The notes under the pieces: generated by a model
Told to the model about the DNA's origin: nothing
What the model saw: the letters and a program-made list of their open reading frames with translations, nothing else
The model's database searches: none
Program-made: the position numbers and the translations under genes
Part shown: positions 54,101-64,000 of the stretch, in pieces
Layout: the number at the start of each line of letters is the position of its first letter
How positions within the stretch are numbered: position 1 is the stretch's first letter
Source of the DNA: Rhodococcus sp. HM1
GTDB lineage: Bacteria > Actinomycetota > Actinomycetes > Mycobacteriales > Mycobacteriaceae
NCBI RefSeq assembly: GCF_023218075.1
Contig: NZ_JALPTB010000019.1
Coordinates: 1 to 64,000, forward strand
Direction of reading: 5' to 3'
DNA: 64,000 bases

Positions 54101-57100
54101 CGCGACCGCGTCGCGGACGGGGGCCGGAACGGCGAATTCGATCGTCCCCGCGACCGGCTCGCCGCCGGTGTGGTCGGTGGGGAGTTCGGTAACGGTCAGT
54201 CCGTCGAGGGCCCGCTGCCAGTGGTCGACGTCCGCGGCGGGAATTCCGCGCGCGTGCTCCCAGAGCGCGTAGTCGGCGTACTGCAACGGCAGCGGTAGCC
54301 ACCGGGGCGCGTGCCCGGCGGTGCGGGCGAGATAGGCCTCGGCCAGATCCCCGAGCAGCGGTCGCAGCGACGCTCCGTCCGCCAGGGAATGGTCGACGTC
54401 GAGATGCAGGACGTGCAGGTCGTCGCCGAGCCGTTCGAGCTCCACCCGGATCGGGGTGTCGGATCGGCCCGCGGTCGTCGGCGCGCGGCCGGAATCGCAG
54501 GATCGCACGACCACCGAGGGACGTTCGTGTACCTCCTGATGCACGTCCGTGCCGGCCACGACGTATCGGGTCCGGAGGATCTCGTGCCGGTCCAGCACGT
54601 CGCCGATCGCGGCGTCGAGAGCGACCGGGTCGAGCGGGCCGCCGAGCCGGATCTCGGCCCGTAACCGGTACGCCCCCGGGTCGAGGCGGCCGAGTCCCCA
54701 CAGGCGTCTTTGGGCGCGGCTCAACGGGATGAGCGACGGCCGGGGCGCCACCGCGACCGGTCCGGCGGCGACGTCGAACCCTCCCGCATCGATCGCCGCG
54801 GCGAGCGCCTCGACGGTGGGATGGTCGAACACGGTGCGCAGCGGCACGGCGATGCCGGTCTCCTCACGCAGCCGTCCCACCAGGACCGTGGCCAGCAGCG
54901 AGTTCCCGCCGACGGCGAAGAAGTCGTCGTCACGTCCCACCGGCGCGCTGCCCCCGAGGACGTCGGCGCAGACACGGGCCACGAGGGATTCGGTTCCGGT
55001 CCGCGGTGCGGAGCCACCGCGGCGGGCCGACGCCGGAAGCGCGGCCACGTCGAGCTTGCCGTGCGAGGTGAGCGGCAGCGCGTCGAGGGTGACGACGACG
55101 GACGGAATCAGGTGACCGGGCAACGTCCGAGACAACCGGGACCTGGCCTGCCCGGCGTCGACGTCCGCCGGTACGACGTACGACACGAGCGCCCCGTCGC
55201 GCACCACGGTCGCGGCCTGTTCGACCCCCGCGAGGCGACGCAGCGCGGCATCCACCTCGCCGGGTTCGATGCGGACACCCCGCAGCTTGACCTGGCCGTC
55301 GCTGCGGCCGCGGTACTCGAGGGTGCCGTCGCGGCGCCACCGTGCCCGGTCACCCGTGCGGTACATCCGGCCGTGGTCGGTCGCGACGAAACGCTCCGCG
55401 GTCCGCCCCGGTGCCCCGCGATAGCCCTGGGCGAGCCGCTCCCCCGACAGATACAGCTCACCCACCACTCCGACGGGCACCGGCCGCAGCCGGTCGTCCA
55501 GCACCACGGCCGCGACTCCGCGCACGGGGTGACCGATCACCGGTGTGTCCCCGGGCGTCAGCGGCGCCGAACAGGTCGCGAAGACCGTGGCCTCGGCGGG
55601 ACCGTAGCCGTTGTAGAGCGCACGGCCGGTACCCCACCGGGCGACCGCTTCGGCGGGGACCGTCTCGCCGCCGAGCATGAGCACCCGAAGATCCGGGAGG
55701 TCACGGGCGGGCAGGCTCGCGAGCACGGACGGCGTGAGGCACGCATGCGTGATGCGTTCGCGGGCGAGCAGATCGCCGAGACCCGCGCCGCCGTAGCTGT
55801 CCGGGCCGGCTACCACCAGCGTCGCACCGGCCGTGCCCGCAACGAGCAGTTCGAGCACTGCGGCATCGAAACTCGGTGCGGCGACCTGTAACACGCGATC
55901 GCCCGGTCCCGCCGCGAAACGCTCGGTGAGGTCCGCGACGAGTGCCGCGACCGCGCGGTGGCCGATCGTGACTCCCTTGGGATTCCCGGTGGTACCCGAG
56001 GTGAACACGAGGTAGGCGGGCGCGTCCGGGTGCGGCTCCGGAACCTCGGCGGGTTCGGCCGCGACCGCGCCGGTCTCGTGGATGTCGAGCCACTGCACCG
56101 ATGACGGCAACGAGTCCTTCTGTGCTGCAACCCCGTACATCACGCCGTCGAGCATCGCGGCGAGCCGTCCGGTGGGTTGTGCCGGATCGACGAACATCGG
56201 CGCGGCACCGAGGCGGGCGATGCCCCATGTCGCGACGACCGTTTCGAGCGACCTGGGCAGGGCGCACACGACGACGTCCCCGGTTCGCGCTCCGGCTGCC
56301 CGGAGCCGGGCCGCGAGATCTTCGGCTCGGTCGAGCAGCTGGGGGTAGGTCAGCTCCCGCGACCCGTCGCGCACCGCGCCGCCGGCGCCCGCGCGCGCGG
56401 CGCCGGCGGCGAACAACTGCCACAGCGAGTGCGGCTGCGGCGCAGCCGGTCCCACCGCCGGGGCCGACGCGGCGCGTTCCCGGGCGGAGAGCAGGTCGAT
56501 GTCGTCGATCCGCGTCTCCGGATCCGCGACGACCGCACGCAGGATCGTGTCGAAGCGCTCCGCGAACGTCGCGACCGTATCGTCGTCGTAACAGTCTGCT
56601 GCGCAGGCGAATTCCAGCTCGATACCGCTCGCGGTCTCCGTGACCGTGAGCTGCACGTCGAACTTCGCGTGGTCGTCCGGACCCGGCGCGACCGTCACGG
56701 CGACACCGGGCAGGACGACACCCGCGACGGCCGGGCGGCGGTGCGACAGTGCCACCTGGAACAGCGGGTGACGTGCCGCCGTGCGCGGCGGATCGAGCCG
56801 CTCGACGAGTGTCTCGAACGGCGCGTCCGGGTGGGTGTAGGCGTCGACATCGACGGCACGGACCTGGGCAAGCAGATCCGCGAACCGCACCCCGGGCTCG
56901 ACCCGGGTGCGCAGCACGAGGGTGCCCGCGAACATCCCGACGACGTCGTCGAGCCGCGGATCCGACCGCCCCGCGACGACGGTGCCGATCGGGATGTCGC
57001 GACCGGCACCGTGCCGGACCAGCAACGTCGCGAGGGCCGCGTGCACCACCATGAACACGGTGGCGTCGTGGTCGCGTCCCAGCCGGACCAGCTGCCCGCT

Positions 57101-60100
57101 CAGGTCCCTGTCCAGGAGCAGCCGGTGAACGGCGGCACGGCCGCTCGCATGGGCGGGGCGCGGACGGTCGCCGGGCAGGGTGACCTCGTCGGGCAGATCG
57201 GCCAGGACACGTAGCCAGTGCTCGACCTCGCCGTCGGCGATCGCGTGCTGCCATCGCGCGAAATCGGTGTACTGCAGGGGCAGCGGCTCGAACCGCGGGT
57301 GGTGACCGTCGTCGCGCGCGGTGTAGGCGGTGACGAGATCGCGCAGCAGCGGCGTGAGCGACCATTCGTCGGCGGCGATGTGGTGGACGACGACGACGAG
57401 CACGTGCCGCTCGGCCGCGAGGCGCAGCAGCCGCATCCGCACCGGCAGGTCGATGGTGAGGTTGAATCCGGCAGAGCAGAATTCGTGTATCAGCCGCTCC
57501 GATTCCCCGCCCGGGGCGTCGATCGTCTCGAAGGGCGGACGCGGTACCGGCGACAGAATCTGCCGGTCGGCCTCGGGATGGACCGTGCGCAGCGTGCGGT
57601 GCCGATCGAGGACGTCGGACACCGCGGCGGCCAACGCGTCCACGTCGAGCGGCCCGTCGAGGTGCAACACGAACGGCAGGTTGTACGCCGCCGAAGCAGG
57701 ATCGAACCGGTTGACGAACCACAGCCTCCGCTGCGCCGGTGAGAGAGGCGCCGGAGCGTCACCACCCGCAGTCATCGGGATCCGTGTGCGTCCCCGGCCG
57801 GCACGCTCGGCGACGCACTCGGCGAGACCCGCGACGGTCGGGTCGTCGAAGACGTCGCGGACGGTGACGTCGGCGTCGGCGATGCCGCTGAGGCGCCCGG
57901 CGAGACGGCTCGCGAGCAGGGAGTTGCCGCCGAGGTGGAAGAAGTTGTCGTCGGCGGCCGGGACGACCTCGGATCCGGTGTCGCGCAGCAGTTCCCGGAT
58001 CACCCCTGCCACGAGTTCCTCGACCGGTCCGCGCACCGCCCGGCCGCAGGAAGAGGAAGCACCGGGTTCCGGCAGGGCCGCGCGATCGAGCTTCCCGTTT
58101 CCGGTGAGCGGCAGCGCGTCCAGCACGACCGCGGCGGACGGAACCAGGTACTCGGGCAGGGTGCGGCGGACCTCGCGCAGCGCATCGGCAGCGGATCCGC
58201 CGACCAGATAGGCGACGAGCCGATCGTCGCGCAGGATCACCGCGGCCGCCGTGACGCCCGGGCAGCGCAGCAGGGCCGCTTCGATCTCACCGGGTTCGAT
58301 GCGGTAGCCGCGCAGCGTGATCTGCTGGTCGGCGCGTCCGAGGTGGTGCACGACGCTCCCGGTCCGGCGGGCCAGGTCTCCGGTCCGGTAACGGCGCGTG
58401 CCGCCGGGGCCGGCGACGAATCTGGCTGCGGTCGCTCCCGGACGGCCGCGATAGCCGCGTGCGAGCTGGTCACCGGCGATGTAGATCTCGCCGGCACTGC
58501 CGGGAAGTACCGGGCGCAGGGCCGCGTCGAGCAGGTGCATCCCGACCCCGGGCAGCGGTGCACCGACACCCGGCGTCACGGCCGGACCGCACGTGACGTG
58601 GACGGCGGTTTCGGTGATGCCGTACATGTTCACCATCACGAGTTCGGGCCGCTGCTGTTGCCAGGATCGGGGCAGCTCGGGGTCGAGCGGCTCCCCACCG
58701 AAGACGACCACGCGCAGCGATTCCGGAGGCGCGGTGGCCGCGCTCAGCTGAACGAAAGCCGTCGGTGTCTGGTTGAGCACGGTGACCCCGTGCCGCTCGA
58801 GCAGGGCCGCGAACACCGCGGGATCCCGGGCGGTGAGGTGGTCGACCACGACGAGACGTCCGCCGGTGATCAAAGCGCCCCACATCTCCCACACGGAGAA
58901 GTCGAAGGCCGGTGAGTGGAACATCGTCCACACGTCCGACTCGCCGAATCCGAAGCGGGAGATCGTCGCAGCGAACACGCTCAGCACGCTGCGGTGGGTG
59001 ACGAGCACTCCCTTGGGGGCGCCGGTGGACCCGGAGGTGTAGATCAGGTAGGCGCCGTGGTCCGGATCCGCGGATGCGTCGTGGTCGCCGTCCTGCACGA
59101 GGGCGGCGGACGGGTCGAGCGTCGGAATGCCTCCGGCCGCGCGGAAATCACTGTCGCACACCACCAATTCGGGACGGGCATCGTCCAGCAGTGCGCGCAG
59201 CCGGGCGTCGGGATGGGTGACGTCGATCGGCAGGTACACCGCCCCGCACCGGGCGACCGCGACGATCGCGACGACCAGGTCGACGGTTCGGGGCAGGGCG
59301 ACCGCGACCACGTCCTCCGGTCCGATGCCGCGCTCGGCGAGCAGCGCAGCCAGTGCACCGGATCGCGCCCGCAGTCGGGCGTAGGTCAGTGCGGCGCCCT
59401 CGTCCACGACCGCGACCGCCTCCGGTGTCGCGGCGGCACGGCGGAGGAAGAGTTCGGGCAGCGACCGGCCGTCCGGACGCGGAGCCCGTTCGCTCTCCGG
59501 TTCGGCGACCGGACCTCGCGGATCGACCGCTCCGACGGCCGTCGTCGGGTCCGCCGTCACGATCTCGAGGATGCACACCAACCACGCCGCCCACGCCGTG
59601 ACGGTACCGGCGTCGAACAGGCCGGACGCGTAGGTGAGCGTGCCGTTCAACCCCGCGGGAGCCCCGGTCTCGGACGACGTCTCGCGCAGGGTGATCTCCA
59701 CGTCCACCCGTGCGGTGTCGGGGGGGATCTCGCGCACGGTCGCGAGGCCCGGAACGGTGCGGGTTCCGGTGTCGAAGGACTCGTAGGCGAGGATCACCTG
59801 GATCAGGGGATGGTGGCCGGTCGCGGAGTGGCCGACCGTGTCGACGATGCGATCGAACGGGACGTCGGCGTGGGCGAATGCCTCCAGATCGACGCGGCGC
59901 ACCTCGGTCAGCAACCCGGCGAACGTCTCCCGTGGATCGACGGTCAGCCGCAGTGGGACCGTGTTCACGAACATGCCGACGACGTCGTCGAGCGCCGCGT
60001 CGGTGCGGCCGGAGACAGGGGTGCCGACGACGACGTCGTCGGTGGCGGCGAGTGACGCCAGCAGCAGTGCCAGGGCCGCGTGCACGATCATGAAGGGCGT

Positions 60101-63100
60101 GACATCGTGGGCGCGAGCGAGTTTCGCCACCGCGGAATGCAATTCGAGGGGGACGTCGAATTCGATGTGGCCGGCACCGGTGTCGGCACCGATCCGAGGG
60201 CGGTCGGTGGGCAGTGGGAGCAGGGGCGGGACACCGCCGAGGATTCGCGCCCAGTAGGCGAGTTGTCGTGCGCCGAGGCCGTCCGGGTCCGTCGGTGCGC
60301 CCAGCGTCCGGTGCTGCCAGCGCGCGTAGTCGGCGTAGGTCACCGGTAGGGGCGTCCAGCCGGGGGCGACTCCCGCGCGGCGTGCCGTGTAGGCGGCGAC
60401 GGCGTCGCGTCCCAGCGGTCGCAGGGACAGCCCGTCGCCGGCGATGTGGTGCAGCACCACGACCAGGCGATCCCGGGTGCCGGTGCGGTACAGGCGGATA
60501 CGAACAGGCGGTTCGGTCGTCAGGTCGAAGGGGCGCCGCGCGAAGTCGGCGATCTCGTGGTCCGGGTCTGCCGCCTCCACGGGAGCGAGCTCGACCGGGA
60601 TCTCGGGCAGCACGTGCATGCGCGGGCCGTCCGGTCCGTCGGGATGGACGGTCCGCAGGGTCGCGTGCCGGTCGACGACATCGGCGACGGCGGCCTGCAG
60701 GGCACCGAGGTCGACGTCGCCGTCGAGTTCGGCGACGAACGCTATGTGGTCGCCGCCGGCACCGGCTGCGGTGTCGACACGGTTGACCAGCCACATGCGT
60801 TGCTGTGCGGGGGCGAGTGGTTGTGGGGCGTCGTCGATCTCGCTGACCAGCGGGACGCGCTGTTCCGCTGCGGTGTTCGTGATCGCCTCGGCGAGGTCCG
60901 CGACGACCGGGTTCTCCAGGATCTCGCGTACTCCGATGCGCCGTCCGACGATGCCGGCGAGCCGCGCCGCCAACTGGGTCGCGATCAGCGAGTTCCCGCC
61001 GAGCGCGAAGAAGTCGTCGCCCGGTGCGACGGTCGGCACGTCGAGCACGTCCGCGACGACCGTCGCGACGAGATGCTCGGTGACCGTGCGGTATCCGTCG
61101 CCGTCGGATGTGACCGCGATGTCCGCGACCGGCAGAGCCGCGCGGTCGATCTTGCCGGTCGAGGTCAGCGGCATCGCGTCGAGGACGGTGACCGTGGTCG
61201 GCACCATGTGCCGCGGCAGCCGTGCCGCGACGTGCTTCCGGATCGCCTTCGGGTCGACGTCGCCGGAACCCGTCACGAATGCGGCGAGCCGTCCCTCGTG
61301 TGCGATCGTGACGGCTGTGGTGATCTGCGGATGCGCGGCCAGGACTGCGTCGATCTCGCCGGGTTCGATGCGGAATCCGCGGATCTTGATCTGCTGGTCG
61401 GCGCGCCCGACGAACTCCAGCACCGGTCCCGGGTCGCCGTGTGGGGACCAGCGGACGAGGTCACCGGTGCGATACATGCGTCCGCCGCCGAAGGGATCGG
61501 CCGTGAACCGTTCCGCCGTCAGGGCGGGCGCATCGAGATAGCCGCGGGCCAGGCCCGCCCCGACCAGGTACAGCTCGCCGGTGACACCGATCGGGACGGG
61601 CCGCAGACGCCGGTCCAGCACGATCGGGGTGACGCCTTCGAGCCCCGTCCCGAGGTTCAGCGGTTCACCGGGCGTCAGCGGCGGGCTGGCGGTGGCCAGC
61701 ACGGTGGTCTCGGTCGGTCCGTAGACGTTCAGCACGGTGCGGCCCGGTGCCCAGCGCGCCGCGGTCTCCGTCTGCCACGCTTCGCCGCCGACGGCGAGGA
61801 CCCGCAGGTCGTCGAGACCGGCCGGGTCGAGGCGGGCCGGCACGGACGGTGTCGTGAACCAGTGCGTGATCCGCTCTGCCCGAAGCAGTTCCAGGAGTTC
61901 GTCACCACCGAATACGTCGTCCGGTGCGACCACGAGGGTTCCGCCGGAGGCGAGCGCGAGAAGGTACTCGAGCACCGAGGCGTCGAATGCGGGGGCCGCG
62001 AAGTGCAGCACCCGTGCGTCCGGCGCCGGCCGGAACCGCTCGACCAGCGACCGTGCCAGCGGCGCCAGTCCGCGGTGGGTGATCACGACGCCTTTCGGCC
62101 GACCCGTGGACCCCGAGGTGTACACCAGGTAGGCGGCGTGGTCGGGATGCACGGGGCGTGTCCGGTCCGCGTCGGTGATCTCGCGCATGCATCCGTGCGT
62201 GACGAACGGGATCGATTCGATCCCCGCCGGGACCGGGGTGCCCGGGTCGCTGATCGCGTGCCGGACGCCGGAAGCGGCGAGGAGTTCGGCGATCCGCGGG
62301 GCGGGCTGGCCCGGGTCTACGGGTACGAACGCGGCACCCGTCAGCGCGATCGCGGCGATCGCGAGCACCGACTCGATCGAGCGGGGCAGCAGCACCGCCA
62401 CACGGTCCTCCGGCCCGATTCCCCGGCCGAGCAGTTCCCATGCCAGCGGTCGTGCCGCGGAACGGATTTCGACCGGTACTCCACCGGGAGCTGCCACCCG
62501 CGCCGGGTTGTCGCCGAGCAGTTGCGCCAGGGTTGCGACGGGACCGGCCGGTGCGAGCACGACCGGTACGGCACCGAGGTCGATGTCGCCGACGGCCTCC
62601 GTGGGGTCGGCGGCCACTGCACTGATCACGGTGCCCAGTCGCTGCACCCATCGCGTGACCGTGTCCGGTTCGAACAAGGCGCTGTCGTACACGAGACGCC
62701 CGGCGAGCGCACCGTCGCCGGTTTCGCGGACGTCGAGTTCGATATCGAAACGTGCTCGTACGGAGGGGAATTCCTGCACTCTCACGTCGAGTCCGGGAAG
62801 CACCGGGTCGGTGTGCGGCAGACTGTCGTAGCTCAGCATCACCCCGAGCGGACCGAACCCGACACTCTCGACGACCTGATCGAACGGCACGTTCGCGTGG
62901 GTGAATGCCTCGACGTCGGTGGCACGGACATCGGCGAGCAGGGCGGTGAAGGGCGCCTCGGGGTCGACGGTGACGCGCAGGGCGACGGTACCGACGAACA
63001 TCCCGACCAGACCGGCGAGGTCGGGATGATCGCGGCCGGCGACACCGGTACCGACGACGACTTCTCGCTCCCCCGTCCACGCGGACAACCACACGGCGAC

Positions 63101-64000
63101 GGCGGCGTGCACGGCCATGAAGGTCGTCGCGTCGTACCGGGCCGCGAGCGTCCGGAGCGCGGCGACCCGGCGGGCGGGCACGGTGAACTCGACGGAGGCC
63201 GGAGCTCCGGGCGTTCCGGTACGGGGACGGTCGGTGGGCACCGAAGGCGCGGAATCGAGCCCGGCCAGAGCGTCTTTCCAGTACTCGAGTTCGCGATATG
63301 CGAGAGCGGCCGGGTCGGCGGGGTCTCCGAGCCGGTCCCGGTGCCGGCGCGCGTGGTCGTGGTAGTGCAGCGGCAACGGGGTCCACGGCGGGGCGTCACC
63401 GCAGCGCCGCGCGGAATACGCGGTGGCGAGATCCACCGTCAGGGGAAGGAACGATGCACCGTCCACCGCGACGTGGTGCGCGACGACGACGAGCACGTGC
63501 CGGTCCGGACCCGTTCGCAGCAACCGCATGCGCAGCGGCACGTCGCCGGCCAGGTCGAACGGCGCCGCGGTCCACTGCCGGACCAGCGCCTCCACGTGGT
63601 CCGGAGCCGCCTGGACCGGAACGATGCGGAAGGCGGCAAGCGCCTCGGCGATCGGCAGGACCCGCTGCACGGGCCCAGCCGACGACAGCGGCAGGACGGT
63701 GCGCAGCACCCGGTGGCGGATCACCACATCGGTCAGCGCGACCTGCAGGGCCGGGACGTCCAGATCCCCGTCGAGATGCAGAACGAACGGCAGGTGGTAC
63801 GCGCCGGTGTCACCGTGTGCGCGGGCCTGCAGCCACAACCGGTACTGGGCGGGTGCGAGCGGCGCCGGCCCCGGTTCCTCGGACCGGACATCCGGATCGA
63901 CCGCGCGCGGTCGCTCGGCGGCGGCCGCAGCGAGACGAGCGACGGTCGGATGGTCGAAGACGTCCCGCAACCGCACGTCGCGCCCCAGCGCGGAAGCCAG
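48113..64000 (-). CDS. Giant NRPS, at least five C-A-PCP modules then thioesterase (5' end outside window)
   Basis: At least 5295 residues; the frame runs off the right edge inside a PCP ([14 protein letters not shown]), so no start is present. Modules with active-site Hx motifs: C HHVAVDG (near 63475), A (62540-61130), PCP (61000). C HHIAGDG (60440), A (59470-58070), PCP (57930). C HHIAADE (57380), A (56430-55050), PCP (54920). C DHSLADG (54390), A (53490-52230), PCP GGDSL (52100). C HHIAFDG (51570), A (50600-49160), PCP GGSSL (49020). TE GWSAGG (48620). Hand-aligned ten-residue pockets: DALFAGVVLK, DFWNVGMVHK, DALCMGGVFK, DALLAGAIVK, DALCMGGVMK. The second is the threonine code; the others look small or hydrophobic and I cannot name them. 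No epimerase or methylase domain and no MbtH gene are seen. It is coupled to the downstream BY-kinase. Confidence 0.93.
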   Translation of the reverse strand: MASALGRDVRLRDVFDHPTVARLAAAAAERPRAVDPDVRSEEPGPAPLAPAQYRLWLQARAHGDTGAYHLPFVLHLDGDLDVPALQVALTDVVIRHRVLRTVLPLSSAGPVQRVLPIAEALAAFRIVPVQAAPDHVEALVRQWTAAPFDLAGDVPLRMRLLRTGPDRHVLVVVAHHVAVDGASFLPLTVDLATAYSARRCGDAPPWTPLPLHYHDHARRHRDRLGDPADPAALAYRELEYWKDALAGLDSAPSVPTDRPRTGTPGAPASVEFTVPARRVAALRTLAARYDATTFMAVHAAVAVWLSAWTGEREVVVGTGVAGRDHPDLAGLVGMFVGTVALRVTVDPEAPFTALLADVRATDVEAFTHANVPFDQVVESVGFGPLGVMLSYDSLPHTDPVLPGLDVRVQEFPSVRARFDIELDVRETGDGALAGRLVYDSALFEPDTVTRWVQRLGTVISAVAADPTEAVGDIDLGAVPVVLAPAGPVATLAQLLGDNPARVAAPGGVPVEIRSAARPLAWELLGRGIGPEDRVAVLLPRSIESVLAIAAIALTGAAFVPVDPGQPAPRIAELLAASGVRHAISDPGTPVPAGIESIPFVTHGCMREITDADRTRPVHPDHAAYLVYTSGSTGRPKGVVITHRGLAPLARSLVERFRPAPDARVLHFAAPAFDASVLEYLLALASGGTLVVAPDDVFGGDELLELLRAERITHWFTTPSVPARLDPAGLDDLRVLAVGGEAWQTETAARWAPGRTVLNVYGPTETTVLATASPPLTPGEPLNLGTGLEGVTPIVLDRRLRPVPIGVTGELYLVGAGLARGYLDAPALTAERFTADPFGGGRMYRTGDLVRWSPHGDPGPVLEFVGRADQQIKIRGFRIEPGEIDAVLAAHPQITTAVTIAHEGRLAAFVTGSGDVDPKAIRKHVAARLPRHMVPTTVTVLDAMPLTSTGKIDRAALPVADIAVTSDGDGYRTVTEHLVATVVADVLDVPTVAPGDDFFALGGNSLIATQLAARLAGIVGRRIGVREILENPVVADLAEAITNTAAEQRVPLVSEIDDAPQPLAPAQQRMWLVNRVDTAAGAGGDHIAFVAELDGDVDLGALQAAVADVVDRHATLRTVHPDGPDGPRMHVLPEIPVELAPVEAADPDHEIADFARRPFDLTTEPPVRIRLYRTGTRDRLVVVLHHIAGDGLSLRPLGRDAVAAYTARRAGVAPGWTPLPVTYADYARWQHRTLGAPTDPDGLGARQLAYWARILGGVPPLLPLPTDRPRIGADTGAGHIEFDVPLELHSAVAKLARAHDVTPFMIVHAALALLLASLAATDDVVVGTPVSGRTDAALDDVVGMFVNTVPLRLTVDPRETFAGLLTEVRRVDLEAFAHADVPFDRIVDTVGHSATGHHPLIQVILAYESFDTGTRTVPGLATVREIPPDTARVDVEITLRETSSETGAPAGLNGTLTYASGLFDAGTVTAWAAWLVCILEIVTADPTTAVGAVDPRGPVAEPESERAPRPDGRSLPELFLRRAAATPEAVAVVDEGAALTYARLRARSGALAALLAERGIGPEDVVAVALPRTVDLVVAIVAVARCGAVYLPIDVTHPDARLRALLDDARPELVVCDSDFRAAGGIPTLDPSAALVQDGDHDASADPDHGAYLIYTSGSTGAPKGVLVTHRSVLSVFAATISRFGFGESDVWTMFHSPAFDFSVWEMWGALITGGRLVVVDHLTARDPAVFAALLERHGVTVLNQTPTAFVQLSAATAPPESLRVVVFGGEPLDPELPRSWQQQRPELVMVNMYGITETAVHVTCGPAVTPGVGAPLPGVGMHLLDAALRPVLPGSAGEIYIAGDQLARGYRGRPGATAARFVAGPGGTRRYRTGDLARRTGSVVHHLGRADQQITLRGYRIEPGEIEAALLRCPGVTAAAVILRDDRLVAYLVGGSAADALREVRRTLPEYLVPSAAVVLDALPLTGNGKLDRAALPEPGASSSCGRAVRGPVEELVAGVIRELLRDTGSEVVPAADDNFFHLGGNSLLASRLAGRLSGIADADVTVRDVFDDPTVAGLAECVAERAGRGRTRIPMTAGGDAPAPLSPAQRRLWFVNRFDPASAAYNLPFVLHLDGPLDVDALAAAVSDVLDRHRTLRTVHPEADRQILSPVPRPPFETIDAPGGESERLIHEFCSAGFNLTIDLPVRMRLLRLAAERHVLVVVVHHIAADEWSLTPLLRDLVTAYTARDDGHHPRFEPLPLQYTDFARWQHAIADGEVEHWLRVLADLPDEVTLPGDRPRPAHASGRAAVHRLLLDRDLSGQLVRLGRDHDATVFMVVHAALATLLVRHGAGRDIPIGTVVAGRSDPRLDDVVGMFAGTLVLRTRVEPGVRFADLLAQVRAVDVDAYTHPDAPFETLVERLDPPRTAARHPLFQVALSHRRPAVAGVVLPGVAVTVAPGPDDHAKFDVQLTVTETASGIELEFACAADCYDDDTVATFAERFDTILRAVVADPETRIDDIDLLSARERAASAPAVGPAAPQPHSLWQLFAAGAARAGAGGAVRDGSRELTYPQLLDRAEDLAARLRAAGARTGDVVVCALPRSLETVVATWGIARLGAAPMFVDPAQPTGRLAAMLDGVMYGVAAQKDSLPSSVQWLDIHETGAVAAEPAEVPEPHPDAPAYLVFTSGTTGNPKGVTIGHRAVAALVADLTERFAAGPGDRVLQVAAPSFDAAVLELLVAGTAGATLVVAGPDSYGGAGLGDLLARERITHACLTPSVLASLPARDLPDLRVLMLGGETVPAEAVARWGTGRALYNGYGPAEATVFATCSAPLTPGDTPVIGHPVRGVAAVVLDDRLRPVPVGVVGELYLSGERLAQGYRGAPGRTAERFVATDHGRMYRTGDRARWRRDGTLEYRGRSDGQVKLRGVRIEPGEVDAALRRLAGVEQAATVVRDGALVSYVVPADVDAGQARSRLSRTLPGHLIPSVVVTLDALPLTSHGKLDVAALPASARRGGSAPRTGTESLVARVCADVLGGSAPVGRDDDFFAVGGNSLLATVLVGRLREETGIAVPLRTVFDHPTVEALAAAIDAGGFDVAAGPVAVAPRPSLIPLSRAQRRLWGLGRLDPGAYRLRAEIRLGGPLDPVALDAAIGDVLDRHEILRTRYVVAGTDVHQEVHERPSVVVRSCDSGRAPTTAGRSDTPIRVELERLGDDLHVLHLDVDHSLADGASLRPLLGDLAEAYLARTAGHAPRWLPLPLQYADYALWEHARGIPAADVDHWQRALDGLTVTELPTDHTGGEPVAGTIEFAVPAPVRDAVASLARTTGATEFMVVHAALSVLLARVGAQHDVAVAAVVSTRRWAQLDDLVGPFVETLILRTAVAPDRSFTELVEAVRAFDVAALDHATVPYEQLAGMLTGPPPQVALAMQDFDPGHAQLGDLTIAAREIVDDTPKFDLQFTFAPSGDGYLAALRFDRSRFAAATARTLARRFTAVLAGLVDDPHASVGDVPFDVAAPSLTGGAPVAPRLLADLLRAAAAAHPAREAVRGDGIALTYRELDAASDALAAEWCAAGIGPGSVVTLGETRSADRIRALWAATKTGAAFTGSAAASICPPNVAYIVATSGSTGAPKLVAVTHVGLAPLAAEAAARYRVGPGDRVLQGYHPAFDAALLEVLLAHTTGATLVVAPSDVYAGQDLHRLLREERITHYLSTPTVLGTLDPAGLPDLRVVASGGEALPARLAERWAAGRLMLDAYGPTESTIVATLTEIDGHGAAGIGEPIPGTTAHVLDARLRPVPDGAVGELYLAGAGLALGYLDAPALTAERFVAATGGQRMYRTGDRVHRRTDGTLAYLGRTDRQLKIRGVRIEPGELEAALLGVDGVRQAAVVAVDDALVAFAATGVTADEVTAAIAEIVPPHRMPSRVRVVPQLPVTPNGKLDLDALAGLDTAAAEVAEPELTAAEKLVVTITEDVLGIRPAAHRGFIAAGGDSLGAVVLAARLSDAFGTEVPTRAVLEAPSLAALAAHVTTGPVPPPLRRADTTGPVPIAPAQRRLWLLSRTEPDARYIVPVVLRVTGDLDVDALATAVRDLCDRHEILRTAYPDGNFALVDYPVLEHISTSDPDRAVTETLTAPFDLDTEPPLRIRLLDVARDDRILVAAVHHIAFDGASVGPLLADLQTAYRARVGGTPPTWQPLPVTYRDYARRQHEFLGDHTEPGSAAHRQLDYWATTLAGVPDTPLPLPTDRPRPARPTFEGDATAVHLDAEFHTRLRTVARAHDVTTFMLLHAVLAALLARRSGRSDIVVGTAVAGRSDPRLSALVGMFVGTVALRTPVDPAATVTDLLRKVRAADLGALAHADVPFEQVVERLAPHRDSAHHPLFQVMLTHRPGGAENPVPQLPGMHIRDTELGTPPALFDLSWEIVEDHTGDEAHGLDLRVVYATDLFDATTVETLLAEYVALLDAALATPGRPVGDLAVPDVEPIGAAEVTPRTLREILAGTAVAHPRAIAVQAGSVAWTYAELDARAGRIASELVARGVGRGDLVAVAVPRGAYWPLAVWAVTRAGAAWVSVDVHQPPARSEAILADSGATVGLTVPQAAPAGRLGREAVEWIDMTGSYAGSPPPEPQQTVDDLAYVIYTSGTTGTPKGVTVPHRGITALVDVHRRRLGIFPGDRVLQAASTTFDAAVLELLGAHAHGGTLVIADDESFAGPALQRLLIESRVDHFCLTPTVLATLDPDTLPPATVMAGGETLHPALARRWSRHRLFNGYGPTELTVMVSCAGPLTDTPAKPAVGLPVPGTTGYVLDARLHPVSRGTVGELYVTGAGLARGYHRRTGLTATRFVADPFGKPGGRMYRTGDLVRVGATGEFEHVGRVDDQVQIHGIRTEPAEVDAVLLAAEDVDAAVTVAVPAADGNICLASYVQGRPDPDRLRRRLATHLPRHLRPATVTVVDALPLQPSGKVDRAALPAPDPSWSAANHVPPSGPTARTVAAVYAQHLGIPVGAVSADRGFFDLGGSSLGTVAVAGELSEALGRTVPVGWLFDARSVDELARRIDCDATATANPDPLAVLVPLGAGDPDVRPLFCVHPISGLAWCYAGLAAHLDGVPVYGLQAVGLDPIPGSISELAAHYVDRIRAVQPDGPYHLLGWSAGGTITHEIAVQLRAAGHRVALLALLDTFPAELVPDVPEPAYGESEIDTTGLPDALVARVRERADTAAVTVETALRQHVPGVHDGEIHLFTAESEHRGPAALAAAWNRHATDGVVEHPLPFAHSDLTTPDALRRIAPALMQHGQFHSNCHQFTPAGRSSSVIGTRETP

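Noticed and set aside
57365-57395. HHIAADE in the third condensation domain as an inactivating change
   Set aside because: The two His and the Asp are kept; substitution of the Gly occurs in working condensation domains, so it is not evidence of loss.

Overview
The window is high-GC actinobacterial DNA from a mycolic-acid producer, most likely a Rhodococcus (rhodochrous/pyridinivorans type). This is inferred from two antigen-85-type mycolyltransferases, an MTB12-like lipoprotein, an AlkB alkane hydroxylase, an EtfD-type Fe-S membrane oxidoreductase, giant nonribosomal peptide synthetases (NRPSs), and a 6C-type small RNA. No tRNA, rRNA or CRISPR array was seen.

Layout. (1) 1-12.4 kb: the C-terminal tail of an unidentified protein, a LuxR/ATPase regulator, a membrane-anchored Hsp70-like protein, two paralogous secreted S1 proteases, an MTB12-like lipoprotein, a possible 23-residue peptide gene with its own terminator, an exported protein and etfD. 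(2) 12.5-21.1 kb, minus strand: an NRPS ending in a thioesterase, whose first module has decayed. (3) 21.3-38.0 kb: a surface-polysaccharide cluster. Its plus-strand arm holds DUF4012, a glycosyltransferase, a mycolyltransferase and a second glycosyltransferase. Its minus-strand arm is an operon of sugar-phosphate transferase, double GT2, ABC permease, ABC ATPase with a C-terminal cargo-type domain, GT2-GT4 fusion and hexapeptide acyltransferase. The arms converge, and an IS1634-family element sits at the junction flanked by a perfect 230-bp target duplication. (4) 38.3-46 kb: a second mycolyltransferase, alkB, cspA, an aspC-type aminotransferase, a 6C RNA, a YibE/F membrane protein and a second Hsp70-like membrane protein. 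(5) 46.0-64 kb: a low-molecular-weight tyrosine phosphatase facing a BY-kinase/chain-length regulator, whose start codon overlaps the stop codon of a second NRPS. That NRPS has at least five modules and runs off the right edge.

How it fits together. The order LuxR regulator - etfD - aspC, all on one strand, matches the mycobacterial Rv0339c-Rv0338c-Rv0337c block. Here about 29 kb of NRPS and polysaccharide genes separate etfD from aspC, which suggests an accessory insertion. The two NRPSs bracket the polysaccharide genes, share one identical hand-read adenylation pocket, and one of them is translationally coupled to the BY-kinase. The best candidate for an undescribed system is therefore a cell-envelope locus making a lipopeptide or peptide together with an ABC-exported polysaccharide under tyrosine-phosphorylation control. 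That link is inference from gene order. The glycosyltransferase/acyltransferase core (about 25.4-32.5 kb, apart from the IS) is visibly poorer in G+C than its surroundings.
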